Assembly (NCBI RefSeq): GCF_035989285.1 | Contig: NZ_CP108513.1 | Coordinates: 6,572,001 to 6,636,000 of the forward strand | DNA from: Streptomyces sp. NBC_01235 | GTDB taxonomy: Bacteria; Actinomycetota; Actinomycetes; Streptomycetales; Streptomycetaceae | Length of the DNA stretch: 64,000 nt | Direction of reading: 5' to 3' | Shown here: piece after piece, positions 35,333 to 44,913 of the stretch | How the letters are laid out: every line of letters starts with the position of its first letter | Position numbering within the stretch: the stretch's first letter is position 1 | Notes under the pieces: model-generated | The model's input: only the letters and a program-made list of their open reading frames with translations | The model's database searches: none | What the model was told of the DNA's origin: nothing | Program-made: the position numbers and the translations under genes

Positions 35333-35688
35333 AGCTGGTACACGTTGAACGCGTCGCGCGGTCCGCCGCGGTCCGGGACCGTCGACCAGATGAACGCCGC
35401 CGCGCCCACCGCTTCCTCGCCGATGTCGCGCAGGGGGTCCACGACCGTCATGGGGAGTTTCACGACGGCGTAGTCGGGGTGGAGGACGACCAGTTCCAGC
35501 GGGGGCACCTTGTGGAGGGGAACGCCTTCGATGCCGGTCAGGACCATCGCGGCCATCGTCTCCGGCTTGATCTTGGTGAACATGCCGTTCATGCCGAGCT
35601 CGTCGCCGCCGAGTTCCTCGGGGCGCATCGAGATCGGGACGCGGGCCGCGGTCGCACCGTCCGGAGCGCCGAAGTACTTGTACGTCAC
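35257..35688 (-). CDS. Conserved Streptomyces protein, integration target
   Basis: Protein of 143 aa from the GTG at 35688 (TYKYFGAPDGATAARVPI). An upstream in-frame extension exists but is low-complexity and repetitive (GMNQGMNQG). No domain is recognised; MTVVDPLRDIGEEAVGAAA and the C-terminal LHEWQDFSHRLHEAGHQPYC look well ordered and soluble. Its 3' end is the insertion site of the 15.6-kb element and is duplicated at 19668-19746. Confidence 0.75.
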   Translation of the reverse strand: MTYKYFGAPDGATAARVPISMRPEELGGDELGMNGMFTKIKPETMAAMVLTGIEGVPLHKVPPLELVVLHPDYAVVKLPMTVVDPLRDIGEEAVGAAAFIWSTVPDRGGPRDAFNVYQLLHEWQDFSHRLHEAGHQPYCLVWP

Positions 35689-36231
35689 CCCCACCCGACC
35701 ACCATTCCTGCTCCCCGCCCGGAGACGATCGACCCGCTGGTCGACTCGCCGGTCGATCCGCTCGGGCTCATTCGGTACACCCTGGTTCATACCCTGGTTC
35801 ATGCCTTGGGTCGGACGTGCTTCGCCGGCTTCCTCCGCGTCGCGCCGGTGCCTTCCCCGATGGGCACGTCGAGGACCCCGGTCGTCAGTCCCCTCGCCCA
35901 GTCCGCCACCGCGATGCATATCTCCACCCGACTGCTTTTCTAGGACGCGTGGCCCCGCCGCGCAACCCGATCATCGTGTCAGTGACCTCCCCCACGGCCG
36001 TACGTCGAAACGTACGTTGAAACACCTGTCCGCAGGATCTTCGCAGCCCCTCGACACCTGGTCGTTGTGAGCTACGTCTATCAGGCTCAGTCCGTCTCAG
36101 TTTCGCAGATGACGAAGAGGTGGAACGGGTGGCGGCGGCCCCGCCTGCCTCCCACCACCGCTGGCCTACCCTGGGAGGTCACTGGCAACCGGAGTCCAGC
36201 AAGTCGGAGAAGGTCGGAGAAGTCGCAGGTC
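35689..36231. other. Divergent intergenic region before hemL
   Basis: No gene is supported. It holds promoters for the gene at 35257-35688 and for hemL. At 36000-36023 a 12-bp unit occurs twice in tandem (GTACGTCGAAAC, GTACGTTGAAAC). At about 35768-35812 the phrase CCTGGTTCAT occurs twice. Confidence 0.45.
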
Positions 36232-37551
36232 ATGAGCGAACTGCCCTATTCATACGATGCGCCTGTCTCGCAGGCACTGTTCGACCGTGCGTCCGTGGTC
36301 ACGCCGGGCGGGGTGAACTCCCCGGTGCGCGCCTTCCGTGCCGTGGGCGGAACGCCCCGGTTCATGGTGTCCGGCACCGGCCCCTATCTGACGGACGCCG
36401 ACGGGCGGGAGTACGTCGACCTCGTCTGTTCCTGGGGGCCCATGATCCTCGGGCACTCGCACCCGGACGTGATCGCCGCCGTGCAGGACGCCGTCTCCCG
36501 CGGCACCTCCTTCGGCACGCCCGGTGAGGGCGAGGTGGCGCTCGCCGAGGAGATGGTCGCCCGCATCGAGCCCCTGGAGCAGGTGCGGCTGGTCTCCAGC
36601 GGCACCGAGGCCACCATGTCGGCCATCCGGCTCGCCCGCGGGTTCACCCGGCGCACCAAGGTGATCAAGTTCGCCGGTTGCTACCACGGGCACGTCGACT
36701 CGCTGCTCGCCGCGGCGGGCAGTGGCGTGGCGACCTTCGCGCTGCCCGACACCCCGGGCGTCACCGGCGCCCAGGCCGGCGACACCATCGTCCTGCCGTA
36801 CAACGACCTGGAGGCCGTGCAGGAGGCCTTCCACCGGCATCCCGGCGAGATCGCCTGCGTGATCACCGAGGCCTCGCCCGGGAACATGGGTGTCGTGCCG
36901 CCGCTGCCCGGGTTCAACCAGGGGCTCAAGGACGCCTGCGCCAACAACGGCGCGCTCTTCGTCTCCGACGAGGTCATGACCGGCTTCCGGACCAGCCGGG
37001 CGGGCTGGTTCGGGATCGACGGCGTGCGGCCGGACCTCATGACCTTCGGGAAGGTCATGGGCGGCGGCTTCCCCGCCGCCGCGTTCGGCGGGCGCGCCGA
37101 CGTCATGGCGCACCTCGCTCCCGCCGGGCCCGTCTACCAGGCCGGCACCCTCTCCGGGAACCCCGTCGCCACCGCCGCCGGGCTCGCCCAGCTCCGGCTC
37201 CTCGACGAGGCCGCCTACACCAGGATCGACGCCGTCTCCGGGCAGATCCAGGCGCTGGTCTCCGAGGCGCTGACCAAGGAGAGCGTCGCGCACACGCTGC
37301 AGAGCGCCTCCAACATGTTCTCCGTCTTCTTCACGGACCGGCCCGTGCGCAACTACGAGGACGCCAAGGCGCAGGAGTCCTTCCGCTTCACCGCCTTCTT
37401 CCACTCGCTGCTGGCGAACGGCGTCTACCTGCCGCCGTCGTCCTTCGAGTCCTGGTTCGTGTCCACGGCCCACGACGACGCGGCCGTCCAGAGAATCGCC
37501 GACGCCCTTCCGGCGGCGGCCCGAGCGGCTGCGGAGGCCACAGCGGCATGA
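36232..37551 (+). CDS. hemL: Glutamate-1-semialdehyde 2,1-aminomutase
   Basis: Protein of 439 aa; the ATG at 36232 is preceded by GGAGAAGTCGCAGG. It converts glutamate-1-semialdehyde to 5-aminolevulinate in haem and corrin synthesis, using PLP. Family landmarks: [43 protein letters not shown], and [19 protein letters not shown] with the PLP lysine. Full length. Its stop overlaps the phosphatase start (ATGA). It lies just upstream of the cytochrome c maturation genes, consistent with haem supply. Confidence 0.97.
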   Translation: MSELPYSYDAPVSQALFDRASVVTPGGVNSPVRAFRAVGGTPRFMVSGTGPYLTDADGREYVDLVCSWGPMILGHSHPDVIAAVQDAVSRGTSFGTPGEGEVALAEEMVARIEPLEQVRLVSSGTEATMSAIRLARGFTRRTKVIKFAGCYHGHVDSLLAAAGSGVATFALPDTPGVTGAQAGDTIVLPYNDLEAVQEAFHRHPGEIACVITEASPGNMGVVPPLPGFNQGLKDACANNGALFVSDEVMTGFRTSRAGWFGIDGVRPDLMTFGKVMGGGFPAAAFGGRADVMAHLAPAGPVYQAGTLSGNPVATAAGLAQLRLLDEAAYTRIDAVSGQIQALVSEALTKESVAHTLQSASNMFSVFFTDRPVRNYEDAKAQESFRFTAFFHSLLANGVYLPPSSFESWFVSTAHDDAAVQRIADALPAAARAAAEATAA

Positions 37552-38243
37552 CCATCGAAAGCAACGGCACCAAGGACCTCACCGTCGTCCACCTCATGCG
37601 GCACGGTGAGGTCGCCAACCCGGACGGGGTCCTCTACGGCCGTCTCGACGGCTACCACCTCTCCGAGCTGGGCCGGCAGATGGCCGACCGGGTCGCCGAG
37701 CACCTCGCCCCCCGTGACGTGACGTACGTCGTCGCCTCCCCGCTGGAGCGGGCGCAGGAGACGGCCACGCCGATCGCGAAGGCGCACGGTCTCGACCTGG
37801 CCACCGACCCGCGGCTCATCGAGGCCGACAACGTCTTCCAGGGCAAGACGTTCGGGGTGGGGGACGGGGCGCTGCGCCGGCCCGAGAACTGGAAGCACCT
37901 CGTCAACCCGTTCAAGCCGTCCTGGGGCGAGCCGTACGTCGACCAGGTGGTGCGGATGATGGGCGCGCTGGACGCGGCGAAGGACGCGGCCCGCGGGCAC
38001 GAGGCCGTGCTCGTCAGCCATCAGCTGCCGATCTGGATCGTGCGGTCCTATGCCGAGCGGCGGCGGCTGTGGCACGACCCGCGCAAGCGGCAGTGCACGC
38101 TCGCCTCGCTGACGACCTTCACGTACAGGGGCGACAGGATCGTGTCCGTCGGCTACAGCGAGCCCGCCATCGACCTGGTGCCGGCCCATCTCCGCGCCGG
38201 CGCCAAGCCGGTGAAGGGGAAGGACAAGGCCTTCGGGGCGTAG
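37548..38243 (+). CDS. Histidine phosphatase (phosphoglycerate mutase-like)
   Basis: Protein of 231 aa. [20 protein letters not shown] holds the RHG catalytic motif, [13 protein letters not shown] the second Arg, and [16 protein letters not shown] the second His. The ATG overlaps the hemL stop, so the two are coupled. The family acts on phosphosugars or phosphoesters; the specific substrate is unknown. A hairpin follows at 38270-38293. Confidence 0.9.
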   Translation: MTIESNGTKDLTVVHLMRHGEVANPDGVLYGRLDGYHLSELGRQMADRVAEHLAPRDVTYVVASPLERAQETATPIAKAHGLDLATDPRLIEADNVFQGKTFGVGDGALRRPENWKHLVNPFKPSWGEPYVDQVVRMMGALDAAKDAARGHEAVLVSHQLPIWIVRSYAERRRLWHDPRKRQCTLASLTTFTYRGDRIVSVGYSEPAIDLVPAHLRAGAKPVKGKDKAFGA

Positions 38244-38269
38244 GCGCCACCCCGCCCGGACGCGCCCCT

Positions 38270-38293
38270 GGCCACCGGCCGGATCCGGTGGCC
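38270..38293 (+). terminator. Hairpin after hemL-phosphatase operon
   Basis: GGCCACCGG (38270-38278), six-base loop, CCGGTGGCC (38285-38293): a perfect 9-bp stem 27 bases after the stop, without T tract. Confidence 0.6.
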
Positions 38294-38400
38294 GAATCGG
38301 TTCCTCTGTTACCGAATCCGGAACTACCGGCGGAACCCCCTCGTTCGTCATGTCCTCTGATTAAGTGACCACTTCAGAGGACACGACGAACGAGGACGCC

Positions 38401-39708
38401 ATGCGCACGATCACCCGAAGGGGAGCACTCGGACTCGGCGCGGGGGCCGCCGCCGTCGCCGGACTGGCCGGCTGCGGCAGCCTCACCAGCTCCGACGACC
38501 CGGAGCCCGCCGGCGGTTCGGGCAAGGGCGGATCCAAGGGCAGCTCCTCCGGGGGTCCGAAGGCCACCGCCCGCCCCCTCGGCGACGGCTCGACGTCCTT
38601 CACCGGCAAGCAGCCCCACCAGCCGGCCAAGCCGGTGCCGCTGGAGCCCGGCCAGGAGCCGCCGCAGTTCGTCGTCTTCTCCTGGGACGGCGCCGGTGAG
38701 GTCGGCAACGGGCTCTTCCCGCGCTTCCTGGACCTCGCCAAGGAGCACGGCGCGAGCATGACCTTCTTCCTGTCCGGGCTGTATCTGCTGCCCGAGTCGA
38801 AGAAGCGCCTCTACGACCCGCCGAACAACCAGCGCGGCGCCTCCGACATCGGCTACCTCACCGACGACCACGTCAAGGCGACGCTCACCAACGTGCGGCG
38901 CGCCTGGCTCGAAGGGCACGAGATCGGCACCCACTTCAACGGGCACTTCTGCTCCGGGCACGGCACGGTCGGCAACTGGACGCCGCAGCAGTGGCGCAGC
39001 GAGATAGACCAGGCCAAGTCGTTCGTGAAGAACTGGCGGACCAACACCGGCTGGACGGACCTGCCCGCGCTGCCCTTCGACTACGACAAGGAACTCGTCG
39101 GCGGCCGCACCCCCTGCCTCCTCGGCCAGGACAACCTGCTGCCCACCGCCAAGGAACTCGGCTGGCGCTACGACGCCTCCTCGCCGGGCGGGCGTCAGAT
39201 GTGGCCGCAGAAGAAGGGCGGCCTGTGGGATCTGCCGTTGCAGCAGGTGCCCTTCCCGGGCCACAGCTTCGAGGTCCTCTCGATGGACTACAACATGCTC
39301 GCCAACCAGTCGGTCAACTCGACCAAGGCGCCCAGCTACAACTACCCGGGCTGGCGCAAGCAGTCCGCGCAGGCCTACATCCAGGGCTTCCAGCGGGCCT
39401 ACGAGTCCAACCGCGCGCCGTTCTTCGTCGGCAACCACTTCGAGCAGTGGAACGGCGGCATCTACATGGACGCCGTCGAGGAGGCCTTCAAGCACATCGC
39501 GCGCGAGAAGGAGAAGGGCGCGGACGTACGGCTGGTCTCCTTCCGGCAGTTCGTGGACTGGATGGACGTCCAGAAGCCCGAGGTGCTGGAGAAGCTGCGC
39601 ACCCTCGATGTCGGTCAGCAGCCGGCCGGCGGCTGGAAGACGTTCCTCGCGGCGACCCCGAAGACCTCGACGAGCCCGACCCCGACGGGTACCGAAACAG
39701 CCGCCTGA
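38401..39708 (+). CDS. Tat-type lipoprotein with polysaccharide-deacetylase-like domain
   Basis: Protein of 435 aa. The ATG at 38401 follows GAGGA. The N-terminus RTITRRGALGLGAGAA with LAGC is a Tat-like lipoprotein signal. A Gly/Ser-rich spacer runs to about residue 60. The core has FVVFSWDGAGEVG and MTFFLSGLYLL with EIGTHFNGHFC, which resemble a NodB-type fold with its Asp and His ligands. Probable extracytoplasmic carbohydrate hydrolase, substrate unknown. It precedes the resA-type gene by 66 bp. Confidence 0.8.
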   Translation: MRTITRRGALGLGAGAAAVAGLAGCGSLTSSDDPEPAGGSGKGGSKGSSSGGPKATARPLGDGSTSFTGKQPHQPAKPVPLEPGQEPPQFVVFSWDGAGEVGNGLFPRFLDLAKEHGASMTFFLSGLYLLPESKKRLYDPPNNQRGASDIGYLTDDHVKATLTNVRRAWLEGHEIGTHFNGHFCSGHGTVGNWTPQQWRSEIDQAKSFVKNWRTNTGWTDLPALPFDYDKELVGGRTPCLLGQDNLLPTAKELGWRYDASSPGGRQMWPQKKGGLWDLPLQQVPFPGHSFEVLSMDYNMLANQSVNSTKAPSYNYPGWRKQSAQAYIQGFQRAYESNRAPFFVGNHFEQWNGGIYMDAVEEAFKHIAREKEKGADVRLVSFRQFVDWMDVQKPEVLEKLRTLDVGQQPAGGWKTFLAATPKTSTSPTPTGTETAA

Positions 39709-39774
39709 TATGCGGTTTTCTCCCCGCAAGGGGGGTGCGCAAGATCCCCGGAACGGACATGCGAAACTTTTCAC

Positions 39775-40407
39775 ATGAGTGCCGCCAGCCGCGCCCCCCT
39801 GCGCTCGACCACCGGGATCCGTTCGCGCCGTACCGCCCTGGCCACGGCCGCAGGCGGAGCCGTCGCCGCGCTGTTGATGTCCGCGTGCACCTCCGGAGGC
39901 ACCTCCGGCGGCGGTGGTGACACCAACTTCGTGATGGGCAAGGACGGCATCTCCACCGTGGACAAGGGGGAGCGCGACGCCGCGCCCGACCTGTCCGGCA
40001 AGACCATCGACGGCAAGCAGCTGGATGTCGCCGCCTACAAGGGCAAGGTCGTCGTCCTCAACGTGTGGGGCTCCTGGTGCTCCCCGTGCCGCGCCGAGGC
40101 GCCGGGCTTCCAGAAGGTCTCCCAGGACCTCCAGGCCGACGGTGTGCAGTTCGTCGGCATCAACACCCGGGACACCAAGGCGGCCAACGCCGTCGCCTTC
40201 GACAAGACGTACGGCATCAGCTACCCCAGTCTGTACGACCCGACGGGCAAGCTGATGCTCCGCTTCAAGAAGGGCACCCTGAACCTGCAGGCCATTCCCT
40301 CCACGCTCGTCCTGGACCGCGAGGGGAAGATCGCCGCGCGCTCGCTGGCCGCGCTCAGCGAGGAGAAGCTGCGCAAGATGATCTCTCCGGTCCTCGCGGA
40401 GAAGTGA
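39775..40407 (+). CDS. resA: Thioredoxin-like lipoprotein, ResA/TlpA type
   Basis: Protein of 210 aa. The signal ends in LLMSAC, so it is anchored outside the membrane. The thioredoxin domain has VVLNVWGSWCSPCRAEAPGF with the CxxC pair, and cis-Pro near IPSTLVLDREGKI. It keeps apocytochrome c thiols reduced for haem attachment. First of the four-gene System II operon: ccdA begins 1 base after its stop. Confidence 0.92.
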   Translation: MSAASRAPLRSTTGIRSRRTALATAAGGAVAALLMSACTSGGTSGGGGDTNFVMGKDGISTVDKGERDAAPDLSGKTIDGKQLDVAAYKGKVVVLNVWGSWCSPCRAEAPGFQKVSQDLQADGVQFVGINTRDTKAANAVAFDKTYGISYPSLYDPTGKLMLRFKKGTLNLQAIPSTLVLDREGKIAARSLAALSEEKLRKMISPVLAEK

Positions 40408-40408
40408 C

Positions 40409-41179
40409 GTGAGCGCAGTCACCACGCTCGCCGCGACGGGCTACAACGACACGGTGCTCAACGGCGCCCTGCTCGTCGCCCTGCCCATCGCGCTGCTCGG
40501 CGGTCTCGTCTCCTTCTTCTCGCCCTGCGTCCTGCCGCTCGTCCCCGGCTATCTGTCGTACGTCACCGGGGTCGCCGGCACGGACCTGGCCGAGGCCCGC
40601 CGCGGGCGGATGGTCGCGGGTGCCTCCCTCTTCGTCCTCGGGTTCACCGCCGTGTTCGTCTCCAGCGGGGCCCTGTTCGGCTACTTCGGGGAGAACCTCC
40701 AGGCCAGCCAGGGCGTCCTGTCCAAGGTGCTGGGCGTGCTCATGATCCTCATGGGCGTCTTCTTCATGGGCCTGATGCCCTGGATGACCCAGCGGGAGTT
40801 CCGCTTCCACAAGCGGCCCGTCGCCGGACTGGCCGGCGCCCCGCTGCTCGGCGCCCTGTTCGGCATCGGCTGGACCCCCTGCATCGGCCCCACCCTCGCC
40901 TCCGTGATCGCCCTCTCCTCCCAGCAGGGAAGCGCGGGCCGCGGTGCCATACTGACCGTCGCCTACTGCCTCGGCCTCGGTGTGCCCTTCGTGCTCGCCG
41001 CGGTCGCCTTCCGCAAGGCGCTCGGCGCCTTCGGCTGGGTCAAGCGTCACTACGTCTGGGTGATGCGGATCGGCGGCACGATGATGATCGTGACCGGTCT
41101 GCTGCTGCTGACCGGTGCGTGGGACCGCCTCGTGCAGGACATCCAGTCCTGGTCCGCCGGCTTCACTGTGGGGATCTGA
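40409..41179 (+). CDS. ccdA: Cytochrome c biogenesis protein CcdA
   Basis: Protein of 256 aa with six membrane helices. FFSPCVLPLVPGYLSYV and IGWTPCIGPTLASV each hold the single redox Cys of the CcdA/DsbD core. It carries electrons from cytoplasmic thioredoxin to ResA. The GTG start is 1 base after the resA stop; resB begins 3 bases after its own stop. Confidence 0.95.
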   Translation: MSAVTTLAATGYNDTVLNGALLVALPIALLGGLVSFFSPCVLPLVPGYLSYVTGVAGTDLAEARRGRMVAGASLFVLGFTAVFVSSGALFGYFGENLQASQGVLSKVLGVLMILMGVFFMGLMPWMTQREFRFHKRPVAGLAGAPLLGALFGIGWTPCIGPTLASVIALSSQQGSAGRGAILTVAYCLGLGVPFVLAAVAFRKALGAFGWVKRHYVWVMRIGGTMMIVTGLLLLTGAWDRLVQDIQSWSAGFTVGI

Positions 41180-41182
41180 TCC

Positions 41183-42925
41183 ATGAGCAAGACCACACCG
41201 ACCGGTGAGACGACCCCCACCGGTGAGACGTCTCCGGTCGCCGCCTCCGACGACCAGGACCTCGGAGCCGCCGGCTCCCAGCTGTCCACGGCGCCCGTGG
41301 AGTCGCTCTCCTCCGCGCCCGGTCTGGGCGTGATCGGCTGGGCCCGCTGGTACTGGCGCCAGCTCACCTCGATGCGGGTCGCGCTGCTCCTGCTCCTGCT
41401 GCTGGCCCTCGGCGCGATCCCCGGCTCGCTGATCCCGCAGACCGGCAACGACGAGACGAAGGTCGCCGACTTCCGCCGGGTCCACGAGACCCTCGCGCCG
41501 GTCTACGACGAGCTCGGCCTGTTCCACGTCTACAGCTCGGTCTGGTTCTCCTCGGTCTACATCCTGCTGTTCGTCTCCCTCATCGGCTGCATCGTGCCCC
41601 GCACCTGGCAGTTCGTGGGCCAGCTGCGCAGCCGCCCGCCGGGCGCGCCCAAGCGTCTGACCCGGCTGCCCGCGTACACGACGTGGCGCACCGAGGCCGA
41701 GCCGGAGCAGGTCCGCGAGGCCGCGCTCGCCCTGCTGAAGAAGCGCCGCTTCCGCGCCAACCCGGCCGGGGACGCCGTCGCCGCCGAGAAGGGCTACCTG
41801 CGTGAGGTCGGCAACCTCGCCTTCCACATCGCGCTGATCGTGATGCTGGTCGCCTTCGCCTGGGGCCAGCTCTTCAAGACCGAGGGCAACAAGCTGGTCG
41901 TCGAGGGCGACGGCTTCTCCAACACCCTCGTCTCCTACGACGACTTCAAGTCCGGCACCCTCTTCGACACCGACGACCTGACGCCGTTCAGCTTCACCCT
42001 GAACAAGTTCACCGGCACCTACGAGGAGAGCGGCCCGAACAAGGGCACCCCGCGCACCTACCAGTCCGCCATCACCTACAGCGTGGGCGCCTACGGCAAG
42101 GACAAGAAGACCCTCGTCAAGGTCAACCACCCGCTGGAGATCGGCGACTCCAAGGTCTACCTCACCGCCCACGGCTACGCCCCCGTCGTGACCGTCCGCG
42201 ACGGCAACGGCAACGTCGTCTACAGCGACGCCGTACCGCTGCTGCCGCTGGACTCCAACGTCACCTCCTCCGGTGTGATCAAGGTCTACGACGGCTACAA
42301 GAACGCCCAGGGCGTCGGCGAACAGCTCGGTATCAAGGCCACGCTCCTGCCGACGTACACCAAGGGCAACGAGGTCTCCTCCACGTTCCCGGCGCTGCGC
42401 AACCCGATGCTGAACCTCACGCCGTACCACGGCGACCTCGGCGTCGACTCGGGCATCCCGCAGAGCGTGTACCAGCTCGACACGGCCCACATGAAGGGCT
42501 TCAAGGGCCCCGACAAGCTCCAGCTGCGGGACAACCTCGCACCCGGTGAGACCATGACCCTCCCGAACGGCGCCGGCTCGGTCACCTACGAGGGCACCAA
42601 GGAGTGGGCCAACTTCCAGGTCACCCAGCAGCCCGGCAGCGGCTGGGCGCTGGGCGGGGCGCTCACCGCGATCTTCGGCCTGGCCGCCTCCCTGTTCATC
42701 CAGCGCCGCCGGGTGTGGGTGCGCGCGGTGAAGGGCGCCGACGGCGTGACGGTCGTCGAGATGGCCGGGCTCGGCCGCAGCGAGTCCGCCAAGGTGCCCG
42801 AGGAGCTCGGCGACCTCGCCGGGATCCTGTACGACCAGGCTCCCGGGGCGCCGGGTGAAACGGGGAAGGAGCCGGACGGTGTGTCCGACTCCAACGCCGC
42901 AGCTGCCGAAGGGTCTGAGAATTGA
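41183..42925 (+). CDS. resB: Cytochrome c biogenesis protein ResB
   Basis: Protein of 580 aa with three N-terminal helices, a large extracytoplasmic domain and a C-terminal helix. WRQLTSMRVALLLLLLLALG, IPGSLIPQ and FSSVYILLFVSLIGCIVPRT are usual ResB/Ccs1 landmarks. With CcsB it forms the System II haem-attachment complex. The C-terminal tail is long and acidic. Confidence 0.95.
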   Translation: MSKTTPTGETTPTGETSPVAASDDQDLGAAGSQLSTAPVESLSSAPGLGVIGWARWYWRQLTSMRVALLLLLLLALGAIPGSLIPQTGNDETKVADFRRVHETLAPVYDELGLFHVYSSVWFSSVYILLFVSLIGCIVPRTWQFVGQLRSRPPGAPKRLTRLPAYTTWRTEAEPEQVREAALALLKKRRFRANPAGDAVAAEKGYLREVGNLAFHIALIVMLVAFAWGQLFKTEGNKLVVEGDGFSNTLVSYDDFKSGTLFDTDDLTPFSFTLNKFTGTYEESGPNKGTPRTYQSAITYSVGAYGKDKKTLVKVNHPLEIGDSKVYLTAHGYAPVVTVRDGNGNVVYSDAVPLLPLDSNVTSSGVIKVYDGYKNAQGVGEQLGIKATLLPTYTKGNEVSSTFPALRNPMLNLTPYHGDLGVDSGIPQSVYQLDTAHMKGFKGPDKLQLRDNLAPGETMTLPNGAGSVTYEGTKEWANFQVTQQPGSGWALGGALTAIFGLAASLFIQRRRVWVRAVKGADGVTVVEMAGLGRSESAKVPEELGDLAGILYDQAPGAPGETGKEPDGVSDSNAAAAEGSEN

Positions 42926-43111
42926 ATCCTCTCCCTCGCGGATCCAGGGAGATTCCTGGCTCACGCCGCCCGGCGGACCAGCGGCCCGCCAGGTCTTCCA
43001 CGATCAACGCCAGCCGGGTTGAAACCAGCCCGATAACACGACCGCAATCTTCCTGCAGACCTCACCGCCCGACACAAAGTCGCCGGGACATTCACCCGAA
43101 GGAGTGTTGAG

Positions 43112-44212
43112 GTGACTCTCGCCGCCGCAACCGATCTGGCCGCCGCCACCAACGAGAACCTCGCGAACATCAGCAACACGCTGATCTACTCCGCGATGGC
43201 CGTCTACACCCTGGCCTTCTTCGCGTACATCGCGGAGTGGCTCCTCGGCAGCCGCAGCAAGGTCGGCCGTACCGCCGCCGCGCTCACCGCCGAGGCGAAG
43301 GCCACGGCCAAGGGCCCGGCCGTCACCGTCAAGAAGAACGGCGGTACGGCCGTCCTGGAGCGCCCGCAGGTCGTCGTACGCTCCGCGTCCGGTGCGCGGG
43401 ACGTGCCCGACGGGCCCGGCGCGCACGGCGGTGACGAGCAGGGCGACATGTACGGCCGGATCGCCATCTCCCTCACCGTGCTCGCGTTCCTGGTCGAGCT
43501 GGCGGGTGTGGTCGCCCGCGCGGCCTCGGTGGAGCGGGCGCCGTGGGGCAACATGTACGAGTTCAACATCACCTTCTCCACGGTGGCCGTCGGCGTGTAC
43601 CTCGCGCTGCTGGCGCTGAAGAAGGAGGTGCGCTGGCTCGGCCTGTTCCTGATCACCACGGTCCTGCTGGACCTGGGTCTCGCGGTCACCGTCCTGTACA
43701 CGGCGAGCGACCAGCTGGTCCCGGCGCTGCACTCGTACTGGCTGTACATCCACGTCTCCACCGCGATCTTCTGCGGCGCGGTGTTCTACGTCGGCGCGGT
43801 CGCCACGATCCTGTACCTCTTCAAGGACGCCTACGAGAACAAGCTCGCGACCGGCGGCAAGCCGGGTCGCTTCGCGAACTCGGTGCTCGACCGGCTCCCC
43901 GCCTCCGCGTCCCTCGACAAGTTCGCCTACCGCGTCAACGCGGCCGTCTTCCCGCTGTGGACGTTCACGATCATCGCGGGCGCGATCTGGGCGGGCGACG
44001 CGTGGGGCCGTTACTGGGGCTGGGACCCCAAGGAGACCTGGTCGTTCATCACCTGGGTCGCCTACGCCTGCTACCTGCACGCCCGCGCCACGGCCGGCTG
44101 GAAGGGCCGCAAGGCCGCCTACCTGGCGCTGCTCGCCTTCGGCTGCTGGCTGTTCAACTACTACGGCGTCAACATCTTCGTCACCGGCAAGCACTCGTAC
44201 GCGGGCGTGTAA
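43112..44212 (+). CDS. ccsB: Cytochrome c biogenesis protein CcsB/CcsA (haem handling)
   Basis: Protein of 366 aa from the GTG at 43112, with AAGGAG upstream. It has about eight membrane helices. The tryptophan-rich haem-binding motif WGRYWGWDPKETWSFITW and conserved His residues in the helices are present. Works with ResB. A cytoplasmic insert at about residues 50-110 is charged and not conserved. The 186-bp gap after resB shows no other gene. Confidence 0.96.
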   Translation: MTLAAATDLAAATNENLANISNTLIYSAMAVYTLAFFAYIAEWLLGSRSKVGRTAAALTAEAKATAKGPAVTVKKNGGTAVLERPQVVVRSASGARDVPDGPGAHGGDEQGDMYGRIAISLTVLAFLVELAGVVARAASVERAPWGNMYEFNITFSTVAVGVYLALLALKKEVRWLGLFLITTVLLDLGLAVTVLYTASDQLVPALHSYWLYIHVSTAIFCGAVFYVGAVATILYLFKDAYENKLATGGKPGRFANSVLDRLPASASLDKFAYRVNAAVFPLWTFTIIAGAIWAGDAWGRYWGWDPKETWSFITWVAYACYLHARATAGWKGRKAAYLALLAFGCWLFNYYGVNIFVTGKHSYAGV

Positions 44213-44224
44213 CTCTCGTACCGA

Positions 44225-44266
44225 GAAGGCCGGTTTCTGTGACCTGGGTCACGGGAACCGGCCTTC
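44225..44266 (+). terminator. Strong hairpin after the cytochrome c operon
   Basis: GAAGGCCGGTT (44225-44235) pairs perfectly with AACCGGCCTTC (44256-44266). The loop itself contains GTGACC/GGTCAC. It lies 13 bases after the ccsB stop and ends the operon. Confidence 0.85.
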
Positions 44267-44289
44267 GTCGTGCGGACAGGTAAGGGGAC

Positions 44290-44913
44290 GTGGATACGAC
44301 TCCGAGCACGACGAGAACGCTGAGGAAACGCATCCGCGCGGGGGACCACGACGCCTTCGGCGAGCTCTTCGACGCCTACGCGCGCTCCGTCTACAACCAC
44401 GCCTACCGGCTCGCGGGGGAGTGGACGGTCGCCGAGGACGTCGTCTCGCTGACCTTCCTGGACGCCTGGCGGCTGCGCGAGAAGCTCGACGAGGACGGCG
44501 GTTCGCTGCGCCCGTGGCTGCTGGGCATCGCCACCAACGTCACGCGCAACACCCGTCGCGCGGCCCGAAGGCACGCGGCGGCCGTCGCCAGGATCCCGCG
44601 CGGCGAGCCGCTGGACGACTTCGCCGACGAGGTCGCGGGCCGCATCGACGACGCGGCGCAACTCGCCCTCGTGCGCGGCGCCTTCGCGAAGCTGCGGCGG
44701 GCCGAGCGGGAGGTGCTGGCACTGTGCGTGTGGGGCGGGCTGGACTACGCGGCGGCGGCCGAGGCGCTGGGGGTGCCGGTCGGGACGGTGCGGTCGCGGT
44801 TGTCGAGGGCGCGGACGAAACTCGCGAAATATACGGAACTCCCGCAAATCTACGGACAGATGAGAGGTGACCGCATCACCGCGGTCGGCCCCCTGAGGGA
44901 GGGAAACCGATGA
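44290..44913 (+). CDS. ECF-type RNA polymerase sigma factor
   Basis: Protein of 207 aa from the GTG at 44290. Region 2 contains AFGELFDAYARSVYNHAYRL and AEDVVSLTFLDAWR; region 4 contains LDYAAAAEALGVPVGTVRSR. It overlaps the next gene by 4 bp (ATGA). Sigma factors of this group are paired with CU044_5270 proteins in actinomycetes; the partner probably controls its activity at the membrane. Confidence 0.93.
   Translation: MDTTPSTTRTLRKRIRAGDHDAFGELFDAYARSVYNHAYRLAGEWTVAEDVVSLTFLDAWRLREKLDEDGGSLRPWLLGIATNVTRNTRRAARRHAAAVARIPRGEPLDDFADEVAGRIDDAAQLALVRGAFAKLRRAEREVLALCVWGGLDYAAAAEALGVPVGTVRSRLSRARTKLAKYTELPQIYGQMRGDRITAVGPLREGNR

Noticed and set aside
38374..42964. Two very long minus-strand frames (683 and 869 aa) opposite the cytochrome c operon
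   Set aside because: Low-complexity His/Arg/Gly-rich translations with no domain, opposite well supported genes.
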